Assembly (NCBI GenBank): GCA_012032575.1
Contig: JAAUSP010000169.1
Location: forward strand, 1-13,259
Direction: 5' to 3'
Length of the DNA: 13,259 nucleotides
From: Anaerolineales bacterium
GTDB taxonomy: Bacteria > Chloroflexota > Anaerolineae > 4572-78 > J111
The translations under genes were made by a program, and so were the position numbers. This document shows, in pieces, positions 1-7,840 of this stretch; the first letter of the stretch is position 1, and each line of letters starts with the position of its first letter. The notes below the pieces were generated by a model. That model had not been told where the DNA came from, did no database searches, and saw only the letters and a program-made list of their open reading frames with translations.

Positions 1-2
1 CG

Positions 3-71
3 TCTGTTTTCAATGGGCGGCGAGCGGTTATCTTTGATGTCGAAGCGATTGGGCGCTACGCCAGCAGTTGA
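3..71 (+). CDS. C-terminal end of upstream frame of XylR_N sensor (partial)
   Basis: This open frame enters from the left edge and stops at TGA 69–71. Its last residues read SVFNGRRAVIFDVEAIGRY followed by ASS. This resembles the stretch of XylR N-terminal (activator of aromatic catabolism) domains that precedes the 'LI.LG...A..LLTRFGY' segment. The expected continuation is found at once in the -1 frame from position 68 (LIESLGTELAMGVLTRFGY). The piece is therefore most likely the start of the same gene that continues at 68, separated by one missing base or a frameshift. The true gene start lies outside the window. The domain call rests on pattern memory over a short stretch, so it is moderate. 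Confidence 0.55.
   Translation, partial: SVFNGRRAVIFDVEAIGRYASS
66..71 (+). other. Apparent -1 frameshift inside the XylR_N domain
   Basis: The incoming frame ends AGT TGA, while the homologous continuation starts at TTG (68–70) in the -1 frame. One extra T (AGT TTG ATC) would give an unbroken domain reading ASSLIESLGTEL. A sequencing indel, a real mutation or TTGA stop–start coupling could each explain it. The domain continuity favours a single-base indel. Confidence 0.55.
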
Positions 72-2704
72 TCGAAAGTTTAGGAACAGAGCTGGCAATG
101 GGGGTCTTGACTCGTTTTGGCTACAGCCAAGGCCGGGGTGATGCCGCTATGCTGGCCGAAACCTTTAATTGGGAAACCGATATGGATTGGCTGGCCGCCG
201 GTCCCAGTCTGCATATGCTGGAAGGTGTGGTCCAGGTTCTGCCTGAGTTTATAGAGTTCAATCGCGAAACCGGTAGTTTTTATATGCACGGCGCATGGCT
301 CAATTCCTACGAGGCGGAGGAACATTTAAGGCGCTTTGGGCAGAGTACCCAGCCTGTTTGCTGGACTTTAACCGGCTATGCGTCCGGTTATGCCACCCGT
401 TTCTTTGGAAAAGAGTTATTGGCTATCGAAACAGAGTGTGTGGGTAAAGGAGATTCCCGCTGCTATTGGGAAATTCGCCCCATTGATGATTGGGGAGCCG
501 AAGCAGAACCCTACCGCGCCGCCTTGAAGCAGATAGATGTAGCCAACCAGTTGGTTGAAACCAATCAGCGGCTGCAGAAACAAATTGCCGAAAACACCCG
601 CCTGTTCCAACAAACCGAGGCTATTGTGGCCGAACAGGATCGGCTTCTGGCCGAGTTACGGAACCTGTCCAGAGCGGTTGAGCAGAGCCGGAATACCATT
701 GTTATCACCGACACCCAGGGCCATATCGAATATGCCAACCCCCGCTTCTCCGAAACTACCGGCTACACCCTCGAAGAGGCGATAGGCCAGCATACCCGCA
801 TCCTGAGTTCGGGCGAAACGCCTCAGAACGAATACAAGCAGTTGTGGGAAACCATTACGGCTGGCAAAGAATGGCGGGGTGAGTTTCATAACAAAAAGAA
901 GAATGGCGACCTCTACTGGGAGGCTGCCTTTATTTCGCCGATCAAGAATGTGGCGGGTGAGATCACCAATTTTCTGGCGGTTAAAGAAGATATTTCGGAC
1001 CGGAAACGGACCGAAGAAATCAGGGCCGACAACGCCCGCCTGAATGCCTTTACCGCAGAAGTTAGCTTGGCCCTCACTCAAGGTACGGTGCTAACTAGCA
1101 TGCTCAATACATGCGCCGAAGTCATGGTGAATCATCTGGACGCGGCTTTTGCCCGAATTTGGACGTTCAATCCTGCCGAGAATATGCTGGATTTACAAGC
1201 CAGTGCGGGCATGTACACCCACCTTGATGGGCCGCACGGGCGTGTGCCGCTGGGTAAATTTAAAATTGGCCTGATTGCTCAGGAACGCAAACCGCACCTG
1301 ACCAATGCAGTGCTGGATGATCCCCGTGTGGGTGATAAGGACTGGGCCGAACGGGAAGGTATGGTCGCCTTTGCCGGTTATCCGTTGATCGTTGAGGATC
1401 GGCTGGTTGGGGTGATGGCAATGTTTGCTCGCCATGCGCTGGCCGACACAGTTTTGGACGCCATGCAAGCGGTAGCCAATATGGTCGCCCTCTCTATTGA
1501 ACGCAAGAAAACTGAACAAACCTTAACCAAACGCGCCGCCGAGTTGGAAACAATCGCCCGGGTCAGCACAGCCGCCGGCTCACTTTTGGATACAGACAAG
1601 CTGTTACAAGAAATAGTAGACCTGACCAGGCAAAGTTTTCATCTGTATCACGCTCACATTTATCTGCTAGACAAAGCGGAGCACAAACTTGAATTAGCTG
1701 CCGGGGCAGGCGAGGTCGGGCGGCAGATGGTCGCACAAGGGTGGGCTATTCCCCTGGAACGTGAACATTCTCTCGTCGCGCAGGCCGCCCGCACTCACCA
1801 GGCGGTTGTGGCTAATGATGTCCGCTTAACTCCCAACTTTATGCCTAATCCCCTTTTACCGGAAACCCGCTCGGAAATGGCTGTCCCGCTGATGGTGGGT
1901 GATAACGTTCTGGGGGTGCTGGACGTGCAGGCTGAAGTGATTGACCGCTTTACCGAAGAGGATAAGCAAATCAATCTAATTCTGGCCGGACAGATTGCCG
2001 TAGCTTTGCGCAATGCCAGCCTGTATCAGCAAAACCAGGCGGCTTTAGCCGACTTTAAACAATCTCAGGCAGTACTCCGCACTACCATTGATGCCACTCC
2101 GGATTGGATTTTTATTAAGGACCAAAACCATCGTTATCGCTTGGTCAACCAGGGTTATGCCAACTCGTTACACCTGACTCCTGAAGAATGTATTGGTAAA
2201 AATGATTTGGAATTAGGCTTCCCGGAGGAAATTGTAAAGGGTAATCAGGACAAAGGAATTCGGGGATTTTGGGCGGATGATCGCGAAGTGATGGATAACG
2301 GCCAGATAAAGTTTATTGAAGTAGAACCGGCCTTTATTGATGGACGCCCCATTTTTATTAGTACGATCAAAGTTCCCCTGCGTGACTCCAACGGCGATGT
2401 TTGGGGCGTGCTGGGTTTTGTCCGCGATATAACTCAGCGTGAACAGTTATTAGCTGAAGCGGAAAACCTTTATAGGGCCAGCCGCCGGATCAATGAGGCG
2501 CAAGATTTGCAGACGATTGTAGCTGCTGTAGCCGAAGGAGGGCCGGTTTCCTTGCTTAACCGGGTTGTGCTTTTTACATTTGAGCAAAACCCGGCGGGCA
2601 TGGTTGAAGCAATGACCGTAGCCGCAAACTGGTACAACGGCCAGGGGAACGCCTCCCTCCCCGCTGGGGCGACGGTACGACCGCCACACTTCTTCGATAA
2701 TTGA
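68..2704 (+). CDS. XylR_N–V4R–PAS–GAF–GAF–PAS–GAF sensor protein, first large segment
   Basis: A soluble multi-sensor with no signal peptide or membrane segment. Domains in order (residues counted from the TTG at 68): end of XylR_N at 1–60; V4R small-molecule-binding domain at about 60–140 with Cys98 and the pair Cys124/Cys132 in ECVGKGDSRC; coiled coil at 145–200; PAS/PAC at about 205–312; GAF at 325–478; GAF at 487–655; a PAS_4-like domain with IGKNDLELG at 660–787; the N-terminal half of a third GAF at 800–872. The last residues (VRPPHFFDN) are out-of-frame translation; the GAF continues in another frame from about 2661 into the ORF starting at 2709. The TTG start has no ribosome site and lies inside the XylR_N domain, so it is probably not a real start. 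No kinase or output domain is visible. A cytoplasmic sensing scaffold is inferred; the ligand is unknown. Confidence 0.85.
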   Translation: MIESLGTELAMGVLTRFGYSQGRGDAAMLAETFNWETDMDWLAAGPSLHMLEGVVQVLPEFIEFNRETGSFYMHGAWLNSYEAEEHLRRFGQSTQPVCWTLTGYASGYATRFFGKELLAIETECVGKGDSRCYWEIRPIDDWGAEAEPYRAALKQIDVANQLVETNQRLQKQIAENTRLFQQTEAIVAEQDRLLAELRNLSRAVEQSRNTIVITDTQGHIEYANPRFSETTGYTLEEAIGQHTRILSSGETPQNEYKQLWETITAGKEWRGEFHNKKKNGDLYWEAAFISPIKNVAGEITNFLAVKEDISDRKRTEEIRADNARLNAFTAEVSLALTQGTVLTSMLNTCAEVMVNHLDAAFARIWTFNPAENMLDLQASAGMYTHLDGPHGRVPLGKFKIGLIAQERKPHLTNAVLDDPRVGDKDWAEREGMVAFAGYPLIVEDRLVGVMAMFARHALADTVLDAMQAVANMVALSIERKKTEQTLTKRAAELETIARVSTAAGSLLDTDKLLQEIVDLTRQSFHLYHAHIYLLDKAEHKLELAAGAGEVGRQMVAQGWAIPLEREHSLVAQAARTHQAVVANDVRLTPNFMPNPLLPETRSEMAVPLMVGDNVLGVLDVQAEVIDRFTEEDKQINLILAGQIAVALRNASLYQQNQAALADFKQSQAVLRTTIDATPDWIFIKDQNHRYRLVNQGYANSLHLTPEECIGKNDLELGFPEEIVKGNQDKGIRGFWADDREVMDNGQIKFIEVEPAFIDGRPIFISTIKVPLRDSNGDVWGVLGFVRDITQREQLLAEAENLYRASRRINEAQDLQTIVAAVAEGGPVSLLNRVVLFTFEQNPAGMVEAMTVAANWYNGQGNASLPAGATVRPPHFFDN
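2659..2662 (+). other. Apparent +1 frameshift at a C4 run inside a GAF domain
   Basis: Before the run the frame reads NGQGNASLP; after it the GAF consensus is in the +1 frame, [17 protein letters not shown] then LTTEPLF. Dropping one C from the CCCC run at 2659–2662 joins 68–2704 and 2709–3602 into one protein with a normal GAF core. The exact base cannot be fixed within about 2650–2665. A homopolymer error or a genuine inactivating insertion are the main options. Confidence 0.7.
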
Positions 2705-2708
2705 CCTC

Positions 2709-3602
2709 ATGCTGACAACCGAGCCGCTCTTTTCGGCCGATTTGCAGCACGATGAACGGTTGGATGCGCCAATGATTGCCATCGCCCAACAGCAGAATAT
2801 CCGGGCGATGATGGTGCTGCCGTTGCAAGTGGGCCAGCGGCTCCTGGGAGTCTTGTTACTCCAATCCGAAGAGATCCACCAATTTACGCCACGGCAGGTT
2901 CAATTCTACCTCTCCCTTAGCCCTCAGATTGCGGTAGCCCTGGATAACCAACGCCTGCTGACCGAAACTCGTGTCGCCCTGGCCGAAGTGGAGGCAACCC
3001 AGCGGCGCTACACTGTGCAGGCCTGGGAAACCTATCGCAGCAAACTTGTTACGTTGAGCTATGAACAGGTGCGCGAGGGAGTCCCGGCATTGGACGATAA
3101 TTTGCTGCCTACCATTAATCAGCTTATGCCACAGGAGCAATTAGCAGACAGAGCTTCAACCGGCCAACGCGAAATTACCCGGCCTCACGCCCTGATCAGC
3201 CATCACCTTCTCGAACAAACGGAGCATCAGCCTGACTCCGGTTCCAGTTTGGTTGTGCCCTTGACGATAAGAGGGGAACCGATTGGAGTTCTGGGACTGC
3301 AAGAAATAGATCACCAACGAGTCTGGTCGCCGGAGGAAATCGCGCTGATCGAGGCAATCAGTGAACAACTGGCCCAGGCGGCTGAAAATATTCGCTTGAT
3401 TGATGAAACCCAACAGCGGGCCGCCCGCGAACAAATTGCCCGCCAAATTGCAGATAAGGTTCGGGCCAGCCGTGATATTGAAGGCGCTCTAAAAACTGCC
3501 GCCGAGGAATTAGCCAAGAATTTGGGCGTAGCCAGAGCCGTAATTGATCTGCGGATGGCTCCAACCGATGAACCGGATGAGCAGTTGATGGAGGAACAAT
3601 AG
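2709..3602 (+). CDS. Same sensor, last segment: GAF remainder, short GAF and C-terminal tail
   Basis: This frame holds the second half of the third GAF (residues 1–85, including the [20 protein letters not shown] stretch). It is followed by a short GAF-like module at about 95–235 (helix with [11 protein letters not shown], variable linker, then [16 protein letters not shown] and the [16 protein letters not shown] helix). A tail at 245–297 resembles only the opening helices of another GAF. The frame is open upstream to at least 2661 with matching GAF residues. ATG 2709 has no ribosome site, so it is not a likely independent start; the segment belongs to the protein encoded from the left edge. 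The gene ends at TAG 3600–3602, four bases before the next start. It ends without a kinase or other catalytic domain. Confidence 0.8.
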   Translation: MLTTEPLFSADLQHDERLDAPMIAIAQQQNIRAMMVLPLQVGQRLLGVLLLQSEEIHQFTPRQVQFYLSLSPQIAVALDNQRLLTETRVALAEVEATQRRYTVQAWETYRSKLVTLSYEQVREGVPALDDNLLPTINQLMPQEQLADRASTGQREITRPHALISHHLLEQTEHQPDSGSSLVVPLTIRGEPIGVLGLQEIDHQRVWSPEEIALIEAISEQLAQAAENIRLIDETQQRAAREQIARQIADKVRASRDIEGALKTAAEELAKNLGVARAVIDLRMAPTDEPDEQLMEEQ

Positions 3603-3606
3603 AACC

Positions 3607-6600
3607 ATGACCGACTCAAAAAATCAATCCCGCACAAAGGCAGAGTTGCTGCGCGAAATAACCGAACTGCGTCAGGCCCTTGAACGATTTGAAATTGCGG
3701 TACAAGGCTCAAATGAGGGTCTGTGGGATTGGGACATCACCAACAACCAGGTTTTCTTCTCGGCGCGCTGGAAAAGCATGATCGGTTACGAAGATGATGA
3801 AATCACCAATGATTTTGCCGAGTTTGAAAGCCGGCTGCACCCCGATGACCACGACCGAGTCATGGCGACAGTCGCCGATTATTTGGCCGGGCAGATTCGC
3901 AGCTATGAAGTAGAGTTTCGCTGCCGGCACAAGGATGGTTCGTACCGCTGGATTCTGGCTCGGGGACATTCTTTGCGGAACGCTAACGGTCATCCCTATC
4001 GCATGGCCGGGTCTCACACCGATATCACCGGCCAAAAACAAGCCGAAGAAGCTCTGCGAGTCAGTGAGGCCAGAAACAGAAGCCTGCTGCAAGCCATTCC
4101 TGATATGATTATTCGCTATCGGGCCGATGGAACCTACCTGGACATCAAGCCATCCAAGGATTTCCGGGCCTTTCGCCCCGCTCATGAACTGATTGGTAAA
4201 AATCTGTTTGACGTGGCCCCACCGGAGGTAGCCCGGCAGCGCATGGACCATATTCAACTGGCCTTGCAGACCGGCCAGACTCAAAACTATGAACATACTT
4301 TTACCCGCGACGGCGAAACCAAATTTGAGCAGGTTTGGATAGTTCCAACCGAAGTGGCCGATGAAGTATCGGTGGTTATCCGCGATATTACCGAGCGTCG
4401 CCGGGCGGAAGAAGCGTTGGTGAAACGCGCGGCGGAACTGCAAACGGTGGCCCGCGTGGGTACGGCTGCCTCGACTATTTTGGAAGTTGATAAATTATTA
4501 CAGGAAGTAGTTGACCTGACCAAGAGCAGCTTTGACCTTTATCACGCTCACGTTTACTTATTTAATCAGGAACAAGATAAGCTGGTACTGGCAGCCGGAG
4601 CGGGCCAGATAGGCCGGCAGATGATCAAGAAAGGCTGGAGTATTCCTTTAGAACGAGAACATTCACTGGTGGCGCGGGCGGCCCGAAGTCGCCAGGGTGT
4701 TGTGGTGAATGATGTCCGCCAGGAACCCGATTTTCTACCGAACCCTCTCCTGCCCCACACCCGCGCCGAAATGGCTATCCCATTGATTGTGGGTAATCAG
4801 GTGCTCGGAGTACTCGACGTTCAGGCGAATACTGTGGGTCGTTTTACGGAAGAAGATGTACGGCTCAAAACCATTCTGGCCGGGCAGATAGCTGTAGCCT
4901 TGCAAAATGCCCGTTCCTTTGCCCAGGAACAACAGGCCCAGCTTATGCTGAGTAAACGCATTGATGAATTGGACTGCCTGAATGATCTTGGTCGGGAGAT
5001 TGCCGAAACGCCGCCCATCCCGGAGTTACTCCAATGGGTCACTGAACGCATCCCCCCGGCGATGAAGTATCCGGCATTATGTCAGGTAGCCATCGAGTAT
5101 AAAAACCGGGTTTATGGCCAGCCGGCCGCGATTGAACTGCCCTGCCAGATTGTGAATGCCCTGCGTATTGGCGGCGAGTTTATTGGCCGAATATATATTG
5201 CCTATACCGAGAAGCGGGAGTTTTTAAATGAAGAGAGCGCCCTGATCGGCGGCATTGCCAGCCGGCTTAGCGGTTATATTGAAAGCCGGCTATTACTCGA
5301 TCAAACTCGTCAGGCGCAGGCCGAGAACCAGCAGCAAAAAGAGTTTCTGAGCAAAATTATCAATATTTTGCCGGTAGGTCTATTTGCCAAAGATGTAAAG
5401 AACGAGTATCGCTTTTCCATCTGGAATGCCAAGATGGAGGAAATGTTTGGGGCTAAAGCCGAAGAGATGCTGGGCAAAAATGATTATGATTTCTTCGGCA
5501 ACAAGGAAGAGGCAGATTACTATCGGCAAACAGATGTTTCGGTCATGGAGGCCGGCCAAATTGTAGACATTCCGGTTGAAGAAGTTACCACCAGATATGG
5601 CGTCATTTCGGCTCATACCACTAAACTTCCCATTTACAATAGTGAAGGCCAACCGGAAGTTTTACTGGGACTTCTGGAAGATATCACGGACCGCAAGCGT
5701 GCCGAAGAAACCTTGCGCCAGAGCGAAGCCCGCCTGTCCGAAGCCTTGTCTATTGCCCGGTTGGCCAACTGGGAGTTTGATGTCGCCACCCAAACCTTTA
5801 CCTTCAACGACCAATTTTACTCCCTGTTTCGTACCACCGCCGAACAGGAAGGTGGGTATGTGATGCCGGCAATGCAGTACGCCCAGAAGTTTGTGCATCC
5901 AGAGGATGCTCCGATTGTCGGCCTGGAAATTCAGAAAGCGCTGGAAACGACTGATCCGAATTATTCTGCTCAGGTTGAGCATCGGATCTTTCGGGCGGAT
6001 GGGAGTGCTGGGTACATCTTGGTTAAGTTTAGAGTGATCAAAGACGAGCAGGGCCGAACCGTGAAAACAGTCGGCGCTAATCAGGATATTACCGAACGGA
6101 AATTGGCCGAACTGGAACGCGAACGATTGCTGGCTGAAGTTGAGTCTGCCTATCGTCAATACATTCGGGGGGAATGGGAACAACTCTTGCGAGAACAACA
6201 GGGCAATTGGCGTGTTGAACATCAGGCGCGACCCGTTGAACAAGCCGAGGAGGGGCTAACTCAGCTTCAGGAGAAAGTGCTGCGCGACGGCAAAACGACG
6301 GTCACGAATGCAGAAAAAAATAACAGGCACGAAACAGAGCCGGTAATGGTTGCCCCAATTTCTCTGCGCGGACAGGTGATCGGCACCCTCAGTTTGCAGG
6401 ACATCGCCCCCGACCGTGTTTGGACCGAAGAAGAGATGACACTGGTCGAGACAGTTTCGGAACAATTAGCTTTGACTCTGGAAAATCTGCGGCTGTACGA
6501 GGAGACGCAGCGGGCGGCCTGGCGAGACCGCATGATTAGCGAGTCAACTGCCAAAGTGTGGTCGTCGGCTGAAATTGAAGAGGTGATGCGGGCAGCCGTG

Positions 6601-6678
6601 GTTCAATTGGGTGATAAATTACGGGCTTCAGAAGTGGTTATCCGGCTCGGCACAGAAGCCGAGCTAAGTCAACAATAA
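3607..6678 (+). CDS. Multi-PAS/GAF sensor protein without kinase domain
   Basis: An intact 1023-residue cytoplasmic sensor. A short N-terminal coiled coil is followed by a PAS_3-type domain at about 28–145 ([27 protein letters not shown]), PAS at 150–265, GAF at 274–435 and a second GAF-like domain at 445–565 ([13 protein letters not shown]). Then come a PAS_4-like domain at 578–693 ([10 protein letters not shown]), a PAS_3-type domain at 700–832, a short GAF module at 838–970 ([18 protein letters not shown]) and a tail at 975–1023. No HisKA, HATPase, GGDEF, EAL or HTH is present. ATG 3607 lies four bases after the previous stop with GGAGGA at 3590–3595, so the two sensors are probably cotranscribed and coupled. 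Its GAF at 274–435 is about 70% identical by eye to the second GAF of the preceding sensor, suggesting duplication. The signal sensed and the output partner are unknown. Confidence 0.9.
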   Translation: MTDSKNQSRTKAELLREITELRQALERFEIAVQGSNEGLWDWDITNNQVFFSARWKSMIGYEDDEITNDFAEFESRLHPDDHDRVMATVADYLAGQIRSYEVEFRCRHKDGSYRWILARGHSLRNANGHPYRMAGSHTDITGQKQAEEALRVSEARNRSLLQAIPDMIIRYRADGTYLDIKPSKDFRAFRPAHELIGKNLFDVAPPEVARQRMDHIQLALQTGQTQNYEHTFTRDGETKFEQVWIVPTEVADEVSVVIRDITERRRAEEALVKRAAELQTVARVGTAASTILEVDKLLQEVVDLTKSSFDLYHAHVYLFNQEQDKLVLAAGAGQIGRQMIKKGWSIPLEREHSLVARAARSRQGVVVNDVRQEPDFLPNPLLPHTRAEMAIPLIVGNQVLGVLDVQANTVGRFTEEDVRLKTILAGQIAVALQNARSFAQEQQAQLMLSKRIDELDCLNDLGREIAETPPIPELLQWVTERIPPAMKYPALCQVAIEYKNRVYGQPAAIELPCQIVNALRIGGEFIGRIYIAYTEKREFLNEESALIGGIASRLSGYIESRLLLDQTRQAQAENQQQKEFLSKIINILPVGLFAKDVKNEYRFSIWNAKMEEMFGAKAEEMLGKNDYDFFGNKEEADYYRQTDVSVMEAGQIVDIPVEEVTTRYGVISAHTTKLPIYNSEGQPEVLLGLLEDITDRKRAEETLRQSEARLSEALSIARLANWEFDVATQTFTFNDQFYSLFRTTAEQEGGYVMPAMQYAQKFVHPEDAPIVGLEIQKALETTDPNYSAQVEHRIFRADGSAGYILVKFRVIKDEQGRTVKTVGANQDITERKLAELERERLLAEVESAYRQYIRGEWEQLLREQQGNWRVEHQARPVEQAEEGLTQLQEKVLRDGKTTVTNAEKNNRHETEPVMVAPISLRGQVIGTLSLQDIAPDRVWTEEEMTLVETVSEQLALTLENLRLYEETQRAAWRDRMISESTAKVWSSAEIEEVMRAAVVQLGDKLRASEVVIRLGTEAELSQQ

Positions 6679-6682
6679 ATAA

Positions 6683-6733
6683 GGTGGCAGGCAGCAGAAT
6701 AAGTCTCGCTCGCTTGAGCGGTTAGCACCTGCC
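6683..6733 (+). terminator. Nested inverted repeats after the sensor gene, possible terminator
   Basis: The gap 6679–6773 contains an outer pair GGCAGG (6686–6691) with CCTGCC (6728–6733). An inner perfect hairpin CGCTC-GCTT-GAGCG lies at 6707–6720. A T-rich but interrupted stretch follows (TATTCTTTCATAATTT). It could attenuate or end transcription between the sensors and the lipoprotein gene. There is no clean T run, so the call is weak. Confidence 0.3.
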
Positions 6734-6773
6734 TATTCTTTCATAATTTGTCACAACAAGAGGGTGTAAAATT

Positions 6774-7784
6774 ATGTTTAATAAAACGCATAGGATAATT
6801 GGAATAATCTTGGTCTTGATGAGTGGCATAATTGCTGGGTGTAGTAATCCTTTGGCCCCACCCCCGGAACCGGAACAGGTTATAGTTCAACTGGGCTGGT
6901 TTCACACGACAGAATTTGCCGGTTTCTATGTAGCCGATCAGAAGGGTTATTATGCCGATGAAAACCTGAAGGTAAGCTTTGTGGCGGGGGGACCGGAGAT
7001 AGACCCGGTTGCAGAGGTGGTTGCCGGACGAGCCTTATTTGGTATTAATGCCGGCGATAGCATTATTCGCGCTCGAGCGGCCCAGCAAGATGTGGTTGCC
7101 ATTTCCAGTATCTATCGCCAGAGTCCTTTAGTCGTGATGACCCTGCCTGATACTGGTATTCAACGCCCTCAGGACCTGGTTGGCAAGACTGTCGGTGTCA
7201 TTTCGCCCGCAATGGATACAACCTGGGACATTCAGTTTCTTGGCATGTTAAATAAGCTAAAGATAAAGTCCACAGATTTAACCTTTGTCCCCATCGAAGA
7301 TTATCATGGGGCAAATGAATTAACCGCTGGCAGAATGCAGGCCGTGAGTGGATTCTTTTCCAGCAATGAGCCGGTTCAGGCCAAGCTTGATGGGCATGAG
7401 CCAACATTGATGTTTTACAGCGATTACGGGATAGAGATTTACTCTAACGCCATCTTTACCACAGGACAAACAATCCGTGAACGGCCTGAACTGATAGAGC
7501 GTTTCATCCGAGCTACCTTGAAGGGGTATCAATACGCCATTGAGCACCCCGATGAAATGGCTGATCTGGCTTTGAAGTATGATGATACTTTGAATGCTGA
7601 TCTTCAAAGTGCGACCATGCAGGCGCAAATACCGTTGATTGACACAGGCGATGCACCCATTGGTACGATGGATGAAGCAGTATGGCAAATTACCGAAGAT
7701 ATTCTGTTGGAACAAGGAATTATTTCTGCCCCGCTTGATTTAAAGACTGTTTATACCAACGGGTTTGTTGAAAAAGCGCAATGA
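6774..7784 (+). CDS. NMT1/THI5-like ABC solute-binding lipoprotein
   Basis: A 336-residue exported binding protein. The N-terminus has basic residues, a hydrophobic core and a lipobox (SGIIAGC, Cys23), so it should be a lipid-anchored envelope protein. The mature part begins VQLGWFHTTEFAGFYVADQK and GYYADENL, the hallmark opening of NMT1/THI5-like type II binding proteins. It continues with GINAGDS, LVGKTVGVI and the usual C-terminal helices (FIRATLKGYQYAIEHPDEM). Family members bind thiamine pyrimidine precursors (ThiY), riboflavin, aliphatic sulfonates, taurine or related solutes; the ligand here cannot be read from sequence. AGAGGG at 6759–6764 supports ATG 6774. No permease or ATPase gene is adjacent. 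A sensor kinase with an extracellular Cache domain follows, so a role as ligand-presenting co-receptor is plausible (inference); an unlinked transporter is the alternative. Confidence 0.9.
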   Translation: MFNKTHRIIGIILVLMSGIIAGCSNPLAPPPEPEQVIVQLGWFHTTEFAGFYVADQKGYYADENLKVSFVAGGPEIDPVAEVVAGRALFGINAGDSIIRARAAQQDVVAISSIYRQSPLVVMTLPDTGIQRPQDLVGKTVGVISPAMDTTWDIQFLGMLNKLKIKSTDLTFVPIEDYHGANELTAGRMQAVSGFFSSNEPVQAKLDGHEPTLMFYSDYGIEIYSNAIFTTGQTIRERPELIERFIRATLKGYQYAIEHPDEMADLALKYDDTLNADLQSATMQAQIPLIDTGDAPIGTMDEAVWQITEDILLEQGIISAPLDLKTVYTNGFVEKAQ

Positions 7785-7827
7785 TTTAGGCCATAAAACA
7801 CGTCAGGTTCGGGTAACTGGGCATGAC

Positions 7828-7833
7828 AGGAGA
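7828..7833 (+). promoter_or_regulatory. Ribosome binding site deciding the kinase start
   Basis: AGGAGA lies seven bases before ATG 7841. The in-frame ATG at 7823 has only weak purine sequence upstream and would place this site inside the coding region, so 7841 is preferred. Confidence 0.6.
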
Positions 7834-7840
7834 CGGCATT

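Noticed and set aside
2709..2711. ATG 2709 as a genuine start of a separate GAF protein
   Set aside because: No ribosome site precedes it, and matching GAF residues continue upstream in the same frame to about 2661, so it is the interior of a broken gene.
3709..4443. A 244-codon minus-strand open frame, with others at 5662–6243 and 9976–10542
   Set aside because: They lie opposite strongly supported PAS/GAF or kinase coding sequence, have no recognisable domain, and are antisense shadows of well-conserved plus-strand frames.
7823..7840. Upstream ATG 7823 as the kinase start
   Set aside because: ATG 7841 has AGGAGA seven bases upstream, while 7823 has no good ribosome site. The six extra residues carry no recognisable feature.
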